A stretch of DNA of 64,000 bases from Paramagnetospirillum magneticum AMB-1 (GCF_000009985.1 NC_007626.1:1215501-1279500), one strand, 5' to 3'; numbered from the stretch's first letter, positions 48,923-57,691 are shown. Numbers and translations: made by a program. The notes: generated by a model from the letters alone, not told the origin.

Positions 48923-49439
48923 TCCGGCGTTGTCGCAGGCGCTGAAGGAGGCGTTTGCATCAGCCCCGGCCGGAACGGTGATTCTCGATACGTTGGAGAT
49001 CTGGCATCCAACTTTCATTGAGCCGATCCGGGTGGTCCGAGACCATGCCGACCTCACTGCCCGGTTGGAGGCTGGCGCTCCCCGCGATGGCGGCAAACGG
49101 GTGACCTTTGCAGCACTCGCCTTCGAGTTCTCCCCGCCGCCGGTGGATACCGCCCCGGTGCCGGAAATCACCGTCACACTCGACAATGTCGGCAGCGACA
49201 TCACCGACGCCCTGGAAGGGGCCGCCATCAGCCAGCAGGTGATCGAGATCACCTGGCGGCCCTATCTCTCCACCGATCTTAACGGCCCCCATATGGACCC
49301 ACCCATCACCATGACCCTGACCGAGGTCGAGGCCGACACCATGAGGGTTACGGGCCGCGCCCGCATGCTGGATGCGGGGAACAAGTCCTTTCCGTCCATC
49401 ACCTATACCGCTCGGCGCTTTCCCGGTCTGGCACGGTGA
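48915..49439 (+). CDS. DUF1833-like minor tail protein (gpL position)
   Basis: 174 residues. ILDTLEIWHPTFIEPIRVVR, then ALAFEFSPPPVDTAPVPEIT and LEGAAISQQVIEITWRPYLS match DUF1833 proteins, which precede NlpC/P60 and TipJ in lambda-like tails. It is a component of the tail tip. Confidence 0.82.
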   Translation: MPDPALSQALKEAFASAPAGTVILDTLEIWHPTFIEPIRVVRDHADLTARLEAGAPRDGGKRVTFAALAFEFSPPPVDTAPVPEITVTLDNVGSDITDALEGAAISQQVIEITWRPYLSTDLNGPHMDPPITMTLTEVEADTMRVTGRARMLDAGNKSFPSITYTARRFPGLAR

Positions 49440-49444
49440 TCTTC

Positions 49445-49484
49445 GCAGGGCACTGCCCTGCACCCGCCAGGGACTCGTCCCTGG
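49445..49484. repeat. twin-hairpin REP-like element
   Basis: GCAGGGCA-C-TGCCCTGC (49445-49461) is followed by CCAGGGAC-TC-GTCCCTGG (49467-49484), both perfect. The layout matches the element at 52231-52273. It is the only intergenic gap in this run of tail genes (49440-49506). Confidence 0.68.
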
Positions 49485-49506
49485 ACCCCATTCCTTCGAG
49501 GGCATC

Positions 49507-49902
49507 ATGCATTGGGCTGCCGCTTATATCGGCCTGCCGTGGTCCGTCCACGGCAGTGGGCCGGACTCGTTCAATTGCTGGGAATTCGTCCGCATGGTGC
49601 AGGCCCGACATTTCGGCCGCCTGCTGCCCGAGATCGGCAATCCCGAAGACATGCTGGTCATGGGCCGCACCTTCCGCGACCACCCCGAGCGGCAACGCTG
49701 GGCCAGGGTTGACCCGCCTATGGAAGGCGATTGCGTGCTGCTGCGCCGATCCCGCCATCCCATCCATGTGGGAATCTGGCTCGACGTGGATGGCGGTGGT
49801 GTCCTGCATTGCGCCGAGGGCGCCGGGGTGGTGTTCCAGCGTTCGGACGCGCTCGCGCTCAACGGCTGGGCCGTCGAAGGCTTCTATCGGTTCTCGCCAT
49901 GA
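49507..49902 (+). CDS. NlpC/P60-family tail peptidase (gpK-like)
   Basis: 131 residues. FNCWEFVRMVQ holds the catalytic Cys24 and HPIHVGIWLDVDGG the catalytic His near residue 87. This family cleaves peptidoglycan peptides and in tails opens the cell wall during infection. The length is short (NlpC domain only, without the N-terminal MPN domain of lambda gpK). Its stop overlaps the TipJ gene (ATGA). Confidence 0.85.
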   Translation: MHWAAAYIGLPWSVHGSGPDSFNCWEFVRMVQARHFGRLLPEIGNPEDMLVMGRTFRDHPERQRWARVDPPMEGDCVLLRRSRHPIHVGIWLDVDGGGVLHCAEGAGVVFQRSDALALNGWAVEGFYRFSP

Positions 49903-52226
49903 CCGCCTCCATCGTCATCGTTACCAATCCGTTCGAGCCGGTGGCCAGCCGCTCGGTGCATGCGGTGGAAGCCGGGATTACGGTGGGCGGCCTGTTGCAG
50001 GGCTGCGGAATTGCCGAGGATTGCTGGTCCGATGGCCCGGAAATCCTGATCGGCGGTATGACGGTTCCGGTCGGCATCTATGCCGTCCGGGCCATCAGCG
50101 ACAGCGAGGTCGTCACCGTCATTCGCTGGCCCCAGGGCGGCGGTGGCGATGGCGGGGGCGGCAAGAACCCGATGCGGATCGTGCTGACCATCGCGGTGAT
50201 GGTAGCCGCCATCTATCTAGGCCCCATGGCGGCGGTGGCCATGGGCTATACCGCCGCCGGCAGTGCCGCCGCCATGGCCACCGCCGGAATCGCCCTGGCC
50301 GGCTCGATGCTGATCAATACGGTGATCCCGGCTCCCAAGCCTTCCATGCCGTCGCTCAACTGGGGCGGCAGCGGCAGCGCCCCGGCCCCCAGCCCGACCT
50401 ATTCAATCCAGGCTCAGGGCAACCAGGGCCGATTGGGGCAGCCGATCCCGGTGATCTATGGCCGCCACCTGATCTATCCCGACCTCGCCTCCGAGCCCTA
50501 CCAGGATTACGTCGGCGGCGAGCAGTACCTCTACCAGCTCCATGTCATCGGCCAGGGCGAGTATGCGGTCGAGCAGATCCGCATCGAGGACACCCCCATC
50601 TCCTCCTTCGAGGAAGTCCAGACCGAAACCGTTCCGCCCGGCAGCCGGGTCACCCTGTTCGAGCCGGATGTGGTCACCGCCGCCGAGGTGGCGGGCCAGG
50701 AACTGGTGGCCCCCAATCTGGTGCAATCGGGCGACGACGGATATATCGGCCCGTTCACCGCCAACCCGGTCGATACCACGGCCGGGGCGCTGGGCATCGA
50801 CGTGGTGATGCCGCGTGGCCTCTATTACGCCAATGACGGCGGCAGCCTCGATAGCCGCTCCGTCCAGTGGCAGGTCGAGGCCCGCGCCATCGATGCCGAG
50901 GGCGGAGCCATCGGCGGTTGGGTGGTTCTGGCGCAGCCGTCGCATAGCGCCGCCACCAACAGCGCGCTCCGTCTGTCGTTCCGCTATTCGGTCAGTCCGG
51001 GTCGCTATGAGGTCCGCCTCAAGCGTCTCGACACCAAGGACACCGCCGAACGCGCCGGCCATGAAATTCGCTGGGGCGCTCTGCGGGCCTATTTGACCGG
51101 CCAGCCCGATTTCGGCGCCGTCACCCTACTGGCGGTCAAGATGCGGGCCACCGACAATCTCAGCCAGCGCTCCAGCCGCATGATCAACGTCATCGCCACC
51201 CGCAAGCTGCCGGTGTGGTCGGCGGCGGGCGGTTGGTCGGCCCCGCAGCCGACCCGTTCCATCGCCTGGGCCTTCGCCGATGCCTGCAAGGCGGACTATG
51301 GCGCAAAGCTGGCCGATAGCCGCATCGACCTCAAGACGCTGACCACTCTGGATGCCGTTTGGGCTGCCCGTGGCGATTTCTTCGACGCGGTATTCGACAC
51401 CAGCATGACGGTGTGGGAGGCCCTGACCCGCATCGCCCGCTGCGGCCGGGCCGTGCCCATCCAGCAGGGCGGCATCGTCCGTATCATCCGCGACGCGCCC
51501 CAGACCATGCCGGTGGCCATGTTCGGGCCGCGCAACATCGTCAAGGGCTCGTTCAAGATCAAATACGTCATGCCCGGCGACGACACCGCCGACGCGGTGA
51601 CGGTGGAGTATTTCTCGTCCCGCACCTGGAAGCCCGACGAGACCACCGCCAAGCTGGCGGACAGTGCTGGCGACAATCCCGCCAAGGTCAACCTGTTCGG
51701 CTGCACCGCCAAGGACCATGCCCAACGGGAAGGTCTCTACATCGCCGCCAACAACCGCTATCGCCGCCGCATGGTCACCTTCCGCACCGAGTTGGAGGGC
51801 ATGATCCCCACCTACGGCGATCTGGTCGCCATCACCCACGACATGCCCCGCTGGGGCCAGGGCGGCGAGGTGATCGACTGGCGGGCCGAATCCGCCAAGC
51901 TGCCTTGGGTTGGAGCGGTTCTGGTCCTGTCCGAACCGCTGACCTGGACCGAGGGCGCCACTCATTACCTGGCGCTGCGCCGCCGCGACGGAAGTCTGGC
52001 GGGGCCGTTCCGGGTCGAGCCAATGGCCGATGCGCCCACCATGGTGCGTCTCGCCGAGCCGCTGACCGTCACGCCTTATACCGGCGGCTCGGAGGAGCGG
52101 ACCTACTTCTCCTTCGGCTCAGGCCAGGCTTGGGCGCAGACCGCCCGCATCCTCGCCATCCGTCCCCGTGCCGAGCAGGTGGAGATCACCGCCGTCGCCG
52201 AGGATTTCCGAGTGCATGTGAACTGA
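49899..52226 (+). CDS. TipJ-family host-specificity tail protein (gpJ-like)
   Basis: 775 residues. The Gly-rich leader with hydrophobic stretches (IVLTIAVMVAAIYLGPMAAV, AGIALAGSMLINTVIPAPKP) is followed by GQPIPVIYGRHLIYPDLASE, PVWSAAGGWSAPQPTRSIAW and DTSMTVWEALTRIARCGRAV, typical of TipJ/gpJ. It ends after SFGSGQAWAQTARILAIRPR without the long fibronectin arms of lambda gpJ, so receptor binding may depend on the separate fibre genes. It forms the tail tip hub. Confidence 0.88.
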   Translation: MTASIVIVTNPFEPVASRSVHAVEAGITVGGLLQGCGIAEDCWSDGPEILIGGMTVPVGIYAVRAISDSEVVTVIRWPQGGGGDGGGGKNPMRIVLTIAVMVAAIYLGPMAAVAMGYTAAGSAAAMATAGIALAGSMLINTVIPAPKPSMPSLNWGGSGSAPAPSPTYSIQAQGNQGRLGQPIPVIYGRHLIYPDLASEPYQDYVGGEQYLYQLHVIGQGEYAVEQIRIEDTPISSFEEVQTETVPPGSRVTLFEPDVVTAAEVAGQELVAPNLVQSGDDGYIGPFTANPVDTTAGALGIDVVMPRGLYYANDGGSLDSRSVQWQVEARAIDAEGGAIGGWVVLAQPSHSAATNSALRLSFRYSVSPGRYEVRLKRLDTKDTAERAGHEIRWGALRAYLTGQPDFGAVTLLAVKMRATDNLSQRSSRMINVIATRKLPVWSAAGGWSAPQPTRSIAWAFADACKADYGAKLADSRIDLKTLTTLDAVWAARGDFFDAVFDTSMTVWEALTRIARCGRAVPIQQGGIVRIIRDAPQTMPVAMFGPRNIVKGSFKIKYVMPGDDTADAVTVEYFSSRTWKPDETTAKLADSAGDNPAKVNLFGCTAKDHAQREGLYIAANNRYRRRMVTFRTELEGMIPTYGDLVAITHDMPRWGQGGEVIDWRAESAKLPWVGAVLVLSEPLTWTEGATHYLALRRRDGSLAGPFRVEPMADAPTMVRLAEPLTVTPYTGGSEERTYFSFGSGQAWAQTARILAIRPRAEQVEITAVAEDFRVHVN

Positions 52227-52230
52227 TTGC

Positions 52231-52273
52231 GGGGCGCTGCCCCGTTCCCCGCCAAAGGCCGTGAGGCCCTTGG
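52231..52273. repeat. second twin-hairpin REP-like element
   Basis: GGGGC-GCT-GCCCC (52231-52243) is followed by CCAAAGGCC-GTGA-GGCCCTTGG (52252-52273, one mismatch), then aaCCCA. The order and flanks match the element at 49445-49484. Confidence 0.62.
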
Positions 52274-52287
52274 AACCCACTCCCCAC

Positions 52288-52309
52288 AGCCGCCTCCGGG
52301 CGGCTTTTT
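52288..52309 (+). terminator. intrinsic terminator after the tail operon
   Basis: AGCCGCC-TCCG-GGCGGCT followed by TTTTT, 16 bp before the next start. It ends the TipJ transcript or attenuates the lysis genes. Confidence 0.78.
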
Positions 52310-52324
52310 CATTGGAGGTTCCCC

Positions 52325-52762
52325 ATGACCAAGGACGCTGTCATGCCGCGTGGCATTCGCCTCAACAATCCCGGTAATATCAAGGAATCCCCCGGCGACA
52401 AGACTCAGTGGCAAGGCGAGCGCGCCACCGATGACGATCCGGTGTTCGAGGAGTTCGTCAGCCCTGAAGCTGGCATTCGGGCGCTGGCCCGCATCCTGCT
52501 CGGCTATCAACGCCGCCATGGCCTCAACACCGTGACGGGGATCATCACCCGTTGGGCGCCGGGTTGCGAGAACGACACCGGCTCCTATATCGCCCATGTC
52601 GCCGCCCGCCTGGGCGTAACCCCCGATCAGGCCATCGACCTGACCAAGGCCGACACTATGGTCGGATTGGTCGAAGCCATCATCCGCCATGAGAACGGCC
52701 AGCAGCCCTACACCAGAGAGGTGATTCTGGCCGGGGTCGGCATGGGGCTGGGGAGCGCCTGA
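52325..52762 (+). CDS. P5-like virion/lysis protein
   Basis: 145 residues after a strong TTGGAGG ribosome site. PRGIRLNNPGNIKESPGDKT and EEFVSPEAGIRALARILLGY match the structural/lytic protein family that resembles phage PRD1 P5-type or 'RGxRNxNPGNI' lytic transglycosylases. Catalytic residues are not obvious, and some relatives are structural. It is followed by a holin-like gene, the usual lysis pair. Confidence 0.78.
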   Translation: MTKDAVMPRGIRLNNPGNIKESPGDKTQWQGERATDDDPVFEEFVSPEAGIRALARILLGYQRRHGLNTVTGIITRWAPGCENDTGSYIAHVAARLGVTPDQAIDLTKADTMVGLVEAIIRHENGQQPYTREVILAGVGMGLGSA

Positions 52763-52764
52763 CC

Positions 52765-53364
52765 ATGAATCTGCTCGATCTCCTCGGCGATGCCGCCGCC
52801 ATCGCCGCCAATCCCATCGCGGGGCTGGCCAAGGTGGCGCTGGACGTGGCGCCGGACATCGCCAGCCTGTTCGGCGACGATGCCGAGAAGGCGGTCGGGA
52901 AACTGGCCGACACCGTCCGCGCCATCACCGGCACCGACGATCCCGACAAGGCCCGCGAGATGCTGGCCGACCCCAATCTGGTGTTCCAGCTTCGCTCCCA
53001 GGCGCAAGAATTCGCCCATGCTGAACGCATGCAGCAGATGACCGGGGCAATCACCACGCTGACCGCTACCCTGGTCGACCGCCAGAACGCCCGTGCCAGG
53101 GACAGCGAGTTCATCAAAGCAGGCAGGAGCAACACTCGCGCCAACGTCCTGCTGGTGACCGCCGGACTCGGCATTGTCGGCGGGATCGGCTTCATGGTGT
53201 TCGGCCATGTGGACGGCAACACCGCCGTCGGCGGCTGCATCATCTCGGTGGTGACACTGCTGGCGGGCAAGTTCGCCACCGCGTTTGATTTTGAGTTCGG
53301 CGGCTCGGCGGATTCCGAGCAGACCCGCACTCTGCTGGCGCAAGCACCACCCATTGGCAAGTAG
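52765..53364 (+). CDS. holin-like membrane protein
   Basis: 199 residues. Two membrane segments lie in the C-terminal half (VLLVTAGLGIVGGIGFMVFG and VGGCIISVVTLLAGKFATAF), after a long amphipathic N-terminal half (NPIAGLAKVALDVAPDIASL). This resembles the 3-TM holin family of phages, in which the N-terminal part can also reach the membrane. It is the last gene before a strong terminator. Confidence 0.68.
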   Translation: MNLLDLLGDAAAIAANPIAGLAKVALDVAPDIASLFGDDAEKAVGKLADTVRAITGTDDPDKAREMLADPNLVFQLRSQAQEFAHAERMQQMTGAITTLTATLVDRQNARARDSEFIKAGRSNTRANVLLVTAGLGIVGGIGFMVFGHVDGNTAVGGCIISVVTLLAGKFATAFDFEFGGSADSEQTRTLLAQAPPIGK

Positions 53365-53386
53365 CACAATCCATACTTCGCACGAC

Positions 53387-53425
53387 GCGGCCGACCTGGG
53401 GAGAGCCCCCGGTCGGCCGCTTTTT
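53387..53425 (+). terminator. strong intrinsic terminator at the end of the prophage late region
   Basis: GCGGCCGACC and GGTCGGCCGC form a perfect 10-bp stem, with GGGG-AGAG-CCCC extending the pairing in the loop, then TTTTT. The rest of 53426-53555 shows no gene or obvious signal. Confidence 0.92.
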
Positions 53426-53555
53426 GTGTTTGTGGGCTCCGAACGGGACCGCCGCCATCCCCACCCTGTGCTTGATCCATCCCCCACGACGGCGTCTCCC
53501 ACAGTCCCCGCGCTTTGCCATTCGGGCCGGGTCCGGGTACCCTTGTCGCCGGAGG

Positions 53556-54455
53556 TCAGCCAGCACTTTTCTGGCTGTCGGTCACGCGCTGGAATTCAGC
53601 CTGCAATTCGGGATAGTTCAGGGTGAGGTAGCGGACGATGCGGTTATTGCCCAGAAGCCTGTCCAGAAACCCGTTGATCACCACAAGATCAAGGTGGTCC
53701 GAGCCATAAGACCGTTCGATTTGACGGAATTCCCGGTCCAGCTTGGCCGATTCTTCCTCCATCAGGGCAATCTGTTCATCGGTGAGGCCGTTGATCCGTT
53801 TCGCGCCCTTCTGGTTGATCAGTTGGGAGGCGGGCGTGGCGCTGACCAGAGATTTGGCGTAGTTGATCGAATATTTATTCATGGCGATCATCAGTTGCGC
53901 CGCTTCGATCTGGCGGATGGGCAGCATTTTCTTCAGCTGGTCGAAGGTGTTGATGGGGACGTGTTTGTCCTGCAGCAACTCGACCACCTCCGGGCAGATT
54001 CCATTCAGAATCGCGGTCTTGCGGCGGAGATAGGCGACATCGACATTCAGGGAACTGGCGATCCGTTCCTCGGGCACGCCGTCTTCGATAGCCTTCAGGA
54101 TCATCCTGTGTTCCTGAACGATGGCGATGCGATTGATCCGCTTGTTGTAGGTGAAGCCCTCGTCATCGGTGGCGATCAGGCAATCGGTGGACGTCTCGCC
54201 CATTTCCTTCAGAATCTCGATGCGCAGATGCCCGTCGAGCAGCAGATATTTTCCCTCCTCCGAGCGATCTTTGGCCACGACGGGTGGTTCGACGATTCCC
54301 ACATCTCGGATGGACGCCGCGATCTGGGCATATTTCGGGGTTTTCTTTACTGCTGGACCGACCAGGCGGAGGGGCTGAATATCGGCAAAGGCGATGCGCT
54401 GGCTGCGGCGTTCAAAGGCCATTTGTACGGGGCCGGGTGGGGGCTTGCGTGCCAT
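53556..54455 (-). CDS. RepB/ParB-like protein with RepB C-terminal domain
   Basis: 299 residues from the ATG at 54455, 2 bp after the preceding stop. The ParB-type domain has GKYLLLDGHLRIEILKEMGE. Helices containing PEERIASSLNVDVAYLRRKT look like the partition HTH. The C-terminal half (PIRQIEAAQLMIAMNKYSIN, YAKSLVSATPASQLINQKGA) is the RepB C-terminal domain. It is the third gene of an operon with a serine recombinase and another ParB-like protein. No ParA or RepC is present, so plasmid partition is not its evident job here. Confidence 0.85.
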   Translation of the reverse strand: MARKPPPGPVQMAFERRSQRIAFADIQPLRLVGPAVKKTPKYAQIAASIRDVGIVEPPVVAKDRSEEGKYLLLDGHLRIEILKEMGETSTDCLIATDDEGFTYNKRINRIAIVQEHRMILKAIEDGVPEERIASSLNVDVAYLRRKTAILNGICPEVVELLQDKHVPINTFDQLKKMLPIRQIEAAQLMIAMNKYSINYAKSLVSATPASQLINQKGAKRINGLTDEQIALMEEESAKLDREFRQIERSYGSDHLDLVVINGFLDRLLGNNRIVRYLTLNYPELQAEFQRVTDSQKSAG

Positions 54456-54457
54456 GG

Positions 54458-55348
54458 TCAAGCCACCTCCGCCCGCTGAATGCGGCGGGCAAGATTCTGG
54501 GGGACGGACTCAAGCCCCTCGGCCCGCAGCAGGGTGACGAAATTCTCGTCATCCAGCAGCCGCCGGAACGCCTCGGTCATGAACAGCAGGCGGGTGCGTG
54601 CGGCATTGGCCCGACGGACCAGGAGCCGCTTCTTCTCGGTGTCGTCCCGATAGGCTCGAACCAACGCATCGGATGATGGAGCGTCTTTCCGGGTTGGTCC
54701 CGTCGGCCTCAATCCCTTGCCCCGGCGGGACCGATTCTCGACTAGCCGCTTGGCGATCAACAGCTTGCGACCACGCAGCAGATTCTGCTCGTATGCCTGC
54801 TGAAGCGCGGACTGAACCCCAAGGTCATCCGCCTCGGCGATATCCACGGCGACACTGACCGGAATCTGCCCCGATTCCACGGCGCGCAACAATCGGGTTT
54901 CGCCTTTCTCCAGCAGGCGAACCACCCCTCGGACATATTCCAGCGTCAGGCCGGTTTTCTTGGTGATTTCCGGTTCGCTGTAGCCGCGGCGTTTCATTCC
55001 GCCAATATCGTGGAGCAGATCGATGGCCTGATGGAGACGGCGGGCACAGTTCTCGACCAGGCTCTTGACCATGAGTTCCTGGGAATCCGCCTCGACCACG
55101 AAGGCCGGAATTTCGGACTGACCAAGCACCTGGAACGCCTCCAGCCGCCCTTGTCCGCAGATCAGGTCGTAGCGGGGGCCATTCTGATCCTCGCGGCGAG
55201 TGACGGTGATGGGCTTCTTGAGGCCCACCTCGGCAATGCTGTCGACGATATCCCGGAAGACCTTCTGATTGCGCAGCCGGGGATTGATCACCCTGATCCG
55301 ATCCATCGGAATCAGTTCGATGGCCTGACCGGAACTTTCCACCATCAT
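54458..55348 (-). CDS. ParB-like nuclease/partition-domain protein
   Basis: 296 residues. ELIPMDRIRVINPRLRNQKV, the conserved YDLICGQGRLEAFQVLGQSE and MVKSLVENCARRLHQAIDLL are ParB N-terminal blocks, and GYSEPEITKKTGLTLEYVRG is its helix-turn-helix. The start overlaps the recombinase stop. It is translationally coupled to both neighbours, so the three proteins are probably needed in concert. Confidence 0.85.
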   Translation of the reverse strand: MMVESSGQAIELIPMDRIRVINPRLRNQKVFRDIVDSIAEVGLKKPITVTRREDQNGPRYDLICGQGRLEAFQVLGQSEIPAFVVEADSQELMVKSLVENCARRLHQAIDLLHDIGGMKRRGYSEPEITKKTGLTLEYVRGVVRLLEKGETRLLRAVESGQIPVSVAVDIAEADDLGVQSALQQAYEQNLLRGRKLLIAKRLVENRSRRGKGLRPTGPTRKDAPSSDALVRAYRDDTEKKRLLVRRANAARTRLLFMTEAFRRLLDDENFVTLLRAEGLESVPQNLARRIQRAEVA

Positions 55349-56919
55349 GCAACCTCCAGCAATCCGATCCGCGCGGCCATGCCGAACAACGGTTCAAGGG
55401 TGTCGAAACGAAAGGAGTCCAGCGCGATTCCGTTGTGTTCACCCAGGCGGAGCCTCGGCCCGGTCATGTCCCGGTTGGGAAGGAGATAATAGTCGCGCGC
55501 TTGAGCGTTCGCCGGGTCCATCCGCACGGCGATGGTGATGTCCGGACAGAGACCCGTATCAAGGCGGATATGCCAGCGGAGCGATCCTGCCGGTGTTTCC
55601 TGGCAGCGGACGATCACCAGCGAGGCGGTGAATTCCCGGTTGATGGTCAAAAGGTCGGTGACCGGGTCTTGCTCCACGCGGCCGCCAGTCTGCTCGATCC
55701 CGGCAACGGTGTCGGCCAGGACTTGCGGATGCATCCGCCGCAGGAGCCGGTTGATCTCGATATAGCGATAATCCCGGTCGGGAGTGAAGCCGACCAGTTC
55801 ATAGGCTCTGAGCAGGCTGCCGAAGCGGCTTTGATAGGCGCTGCTGGATGGGCAATGGTCCGCCTCGTCGATCATGATGCCGGACAGAAAGCCCCGCCGC
55901 TCCAGCAACTCCCGCAATAACTCCAGCATCTCTTCGCTCGACAGCCGTTGTGAGCGCCCCCGGATGATGGTTTGGGCCGCGTCAAATAGGGCATGGTCGA
56001 TGATCGGGGAAAAAACGGCATCGGCCCGCACCCAATCGTCCGGGGCATTTTCGACACGCTTTTTCTTCAGCTTGAAGGAGCGGCGGTTCCAGACATTGTT
56101 GCCGATGTATTTCTCATTGATCAGCACCTGGTGGACGGTGCCGCGTGTCCACGGTCGGCCGAGATCCGTGGCGATCCCGCGTCCATTGAGCGCCAGGGCG
56201 ATCTCGCGCTCCGACTTCCCGTCCACGACGAAGGCGCGGTAGATGGACCGGACGACTTCAATTTCCTCGGGCGGGCCGGGAATCAGGATGACGCGGTCGG
56301 TCTGAATGCTCTTCTGCTCGCCCCTATCCAGGACGTTCTTCTGGGTTCCGGTATGGTCGATCAACTGGCGGCGCAGACCGAAACCGGCCGGGCCGCCTTG
56401 CCGATAGCCCAGCGTGATCAATCGGCGCTGGCCGGTGAAGACCTTGACCGATAATTCCCGGCAATATTCACCGGCCATGGTCCGCTTCAGGGCCTTGATG
56501 ATGTGGGAAAACGGGCTGCCGTCGTTGTCGAATTGCTCGGCGCAATAATGGACGGCGATACCGGCCAGATCGCAGCACAGTTCGTAATAGGCGCCCTCGT
56601 CGGGATTTTGGAACCGGCCCCAGCGGCTGACGTCGTAAACCAGCACAATGGAAAAGTCGGCCCGACCGCTCTGAACGTCATCTAGTAAATTCTGCAGCGC
56701 CTTGCGGCCATCCAGACGCAGGCCGCTTTTGCCATCGTCACGATAGGTCCGCACGATTTCAAAGCCGTGGTCATCCGCGTACTGCCGGATGGCATCGGCC
56801 TGATTTTCGGTCGAGTACTGTTGATGCTCGGTGGACATCCGCACGTATTGTGCGACCCGAATACGTGGAGGTCCGGCGGAAGAACCGCTGCTTAACTCCT
56901 GTCGGTTCTCATCCGTCAC
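55345..56919 (-). CDS. large serine recombinase
   Basis: 524 residues from a GTG at 56919, which lies about 12 bases after GGAAGG; a longer frame reaches 57033 but runs into the divergent promoter region. The catalytic domain has VAQYVRMSTEHQQYSTENQ with the active-site Ser in RMSTEHQ, and VLVYDVSRWGRFQNPDEGAY. The recombinase domain follows (GRPWTRGTVHQVLINEKYIG). It lacks the usual zinc ribbon and carries a C-terminal region of about 200 unfamiliar residues. It is a candidate integrase of the prophage or of the adjacent island. Confidence 0.87.
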   Translation of the reverse strand: MTDENRQELSSGSSAGPPRIRVAQYVRMSTEHQQYSTENQADAIRQYADDHGFEIVRTYRDDGKSGLRLDGRKALQNLLDDVQSGRADFSIVLVYDVSRWGRFQNPDEGAYYELCCDLAGIAVHYCAEQFDNDGSPFSHIIKALKRTMAGEYCRELSVKVFTGQRRLITLGYRQGGPAGFGLRRQLIDHTGTQKNVLDRGEQKSIQTDRVILIPGPPEEIEVVRSIYRAFVVDGKSEREIALALNGRGIATDLGRPWTRGTVHQVLINEKYIGNNVWNRRSFKLKKKRVENAPDDWVRADAVFSPIIDHALFDAAQTIIRGRSQRLSSEEMLELLRELLERRGFLSGIMIDEADHCPSSSAYQSRFGSLLRAYELVGFTPDRDYRYIEINRLLRRMHPQVLADTVAGIEQTGGRVEQDPVTDLLTINREFTASLVIVRCQETPAGSLRWHIRLDTGLCPDITIAVRMDPANAQARDYYLLPNRDMTGPRLRLGEHNGIALDSFRFDTLEPLFGMAARIGLLEVA

Positions 56920-56978
56920 CGTAACTGCATCCTTCCTTTCCTTGATTTGCTGAATATTACAAGGAAGGAGAGGGAAAA
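56920..56978. promoter_or_regulatory. divergent regulatory region between recombinase and HTH gene
   Basis: TTCCTTG and CAAGGAA lie on either side of an AT-rich centre (ATTTGCTGAATATTA), so both divergent ribosome sites are part of one dyad. Overlapping promoters and shared control by the small HTH protein are plausible. Confidence 0.42.
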
Positions 56979-57332
56979 ATGTTGCCGAAAAAGGGCAAAG
57001 TTTTTCCGGCAAACACCGGAGCGAACGGCACATACGCAGAACAGATCGCAGCCGCCTTGCGGAATGATCTCGGTTCCAGTCATCAGGGGGTGAAGACGGC
57101 CATGCGCTGGACTGGCGCCAGCGAGCGGACGGTCAAGAACTGGTTCGCCGGAACCAACGGTCCCAGCGGAGAACATCTGGTCGATCTGGCCCGGCATTCA
57201 AAGGCCGTCATGGGGATGTTTCTGGTCCTGGCGGGACACTCAGAAATGATTGCGGGCTTGGCGTTGGGGGAGATTCGCACGGCGCTTGTCGATGCCCTGG
57301 CGGTCGTTGACATGCATATGGCCGATGCATAG
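56979..57332 (+). CDS. small HTH-type protein divergent from the recombinase
   Basis: 117 residues after an AAGGAAGGAGAGG ribosome site. TYAEQIAAALRNDLGSSHQG, then MRWTGASERTVKNWFAGTNG and PSGEHLVDLARHSKAVMGMF give a Cro/XRE-like helix-turn-helix. It could repress the divergent recombinase operon. The C-terminal 40 residues are helical. Similar proteins accompany mobile elements in alphaproteobacteria. Confidence 0.7.
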   Translation: MLPKKGKVFPANTGANGTYAEQIAAALRNDLGSSHQGVKTAMRWTGASERTVKNWFAGTNGPSGEHLVDLARHSKAVMGMFLVLAGHSEMIAGLALGEIRTALVDALAVVDMHMADA

Positions 57333-57429
57333 AGGACAGTGATTCTGATGCCGGGATAAGCGGTTCAGACTCACGGCGAAACCCCATCCGCTACCGAATC
57401 ATCCGCCCCTGGATTGCTATGGCGTGCCG

Positions 57430-57487
57430 GGGGTGGCTAGCTTCCGAAACACAATCAGCCTGCCAGTTTCGGAATGCGAACCACCCC
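57430..57487. promoter_or_regulatory. 58-bp two-part dyad, candidate recombination or operator site
   Basis: The outer arms GGGGTGG (57430-57436) and CCACCCC (57481-57487) and the inner arms TTCCGAAAC (57442-57450) and GTTTCGGAA (57466-57474) are perfect, around a 15-bp centre. It ends directly at the ATG at 57488. Its size and symmetry suit a serine-recombinase att site. Confidence 0.55.
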
Positions 57488-57691
57488 ATGAGCATCGCCC
57501 TGCATCCCCGCCATATGAGCGCTTCCGAGCGCCTGAACGAAGTCGCGGAAATCCTGTCCACCGGCGCCATGCGTCTGATCGACCGGAAGTCCAGGTCTTT
57601 ATCTGCCAACAGCGGAGACAGTTCCCTCGACTTCACCGCCCACCAGAGCGTCCATGCACCGGAGAACAAACAGAGGATTTTCCGCAAATGA
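57488..57691 (+). CDS. small protein of the DUF2924-recombinase cassette
   Basis: 67 residues. HMSASERLNEVAEILSTGAM and RLIDRKSRSLS match the short protein that precedes DUF2924 and a serine recombinase in many alphaproteobacteria. The start has no strong ribosome site and directly abuts the dyad. It overlaps the DUF2924 gene (ATGA). Confidence 0.68.
   Translation: MSIALHPRHMSASERLNEVAEILSTGAMRLIDRKSRSLSANSGDSSLDFTAHQSVHAPENKQRIFRK

Noticed and set aside
50403..51062. 219-codon antisense frame within TipJ
   Set aside because: Shadow frame; the sense strand has clear TipJ motifs throughout.
56920..57033. Longer start of the large serine recombinase at 57033
   Set aside because: It would run through the divergent gene's ribosome site and start region and adds a Cys-rich non-conserved-looking stretch; the GTG at 56919 has a fair ribosome site.
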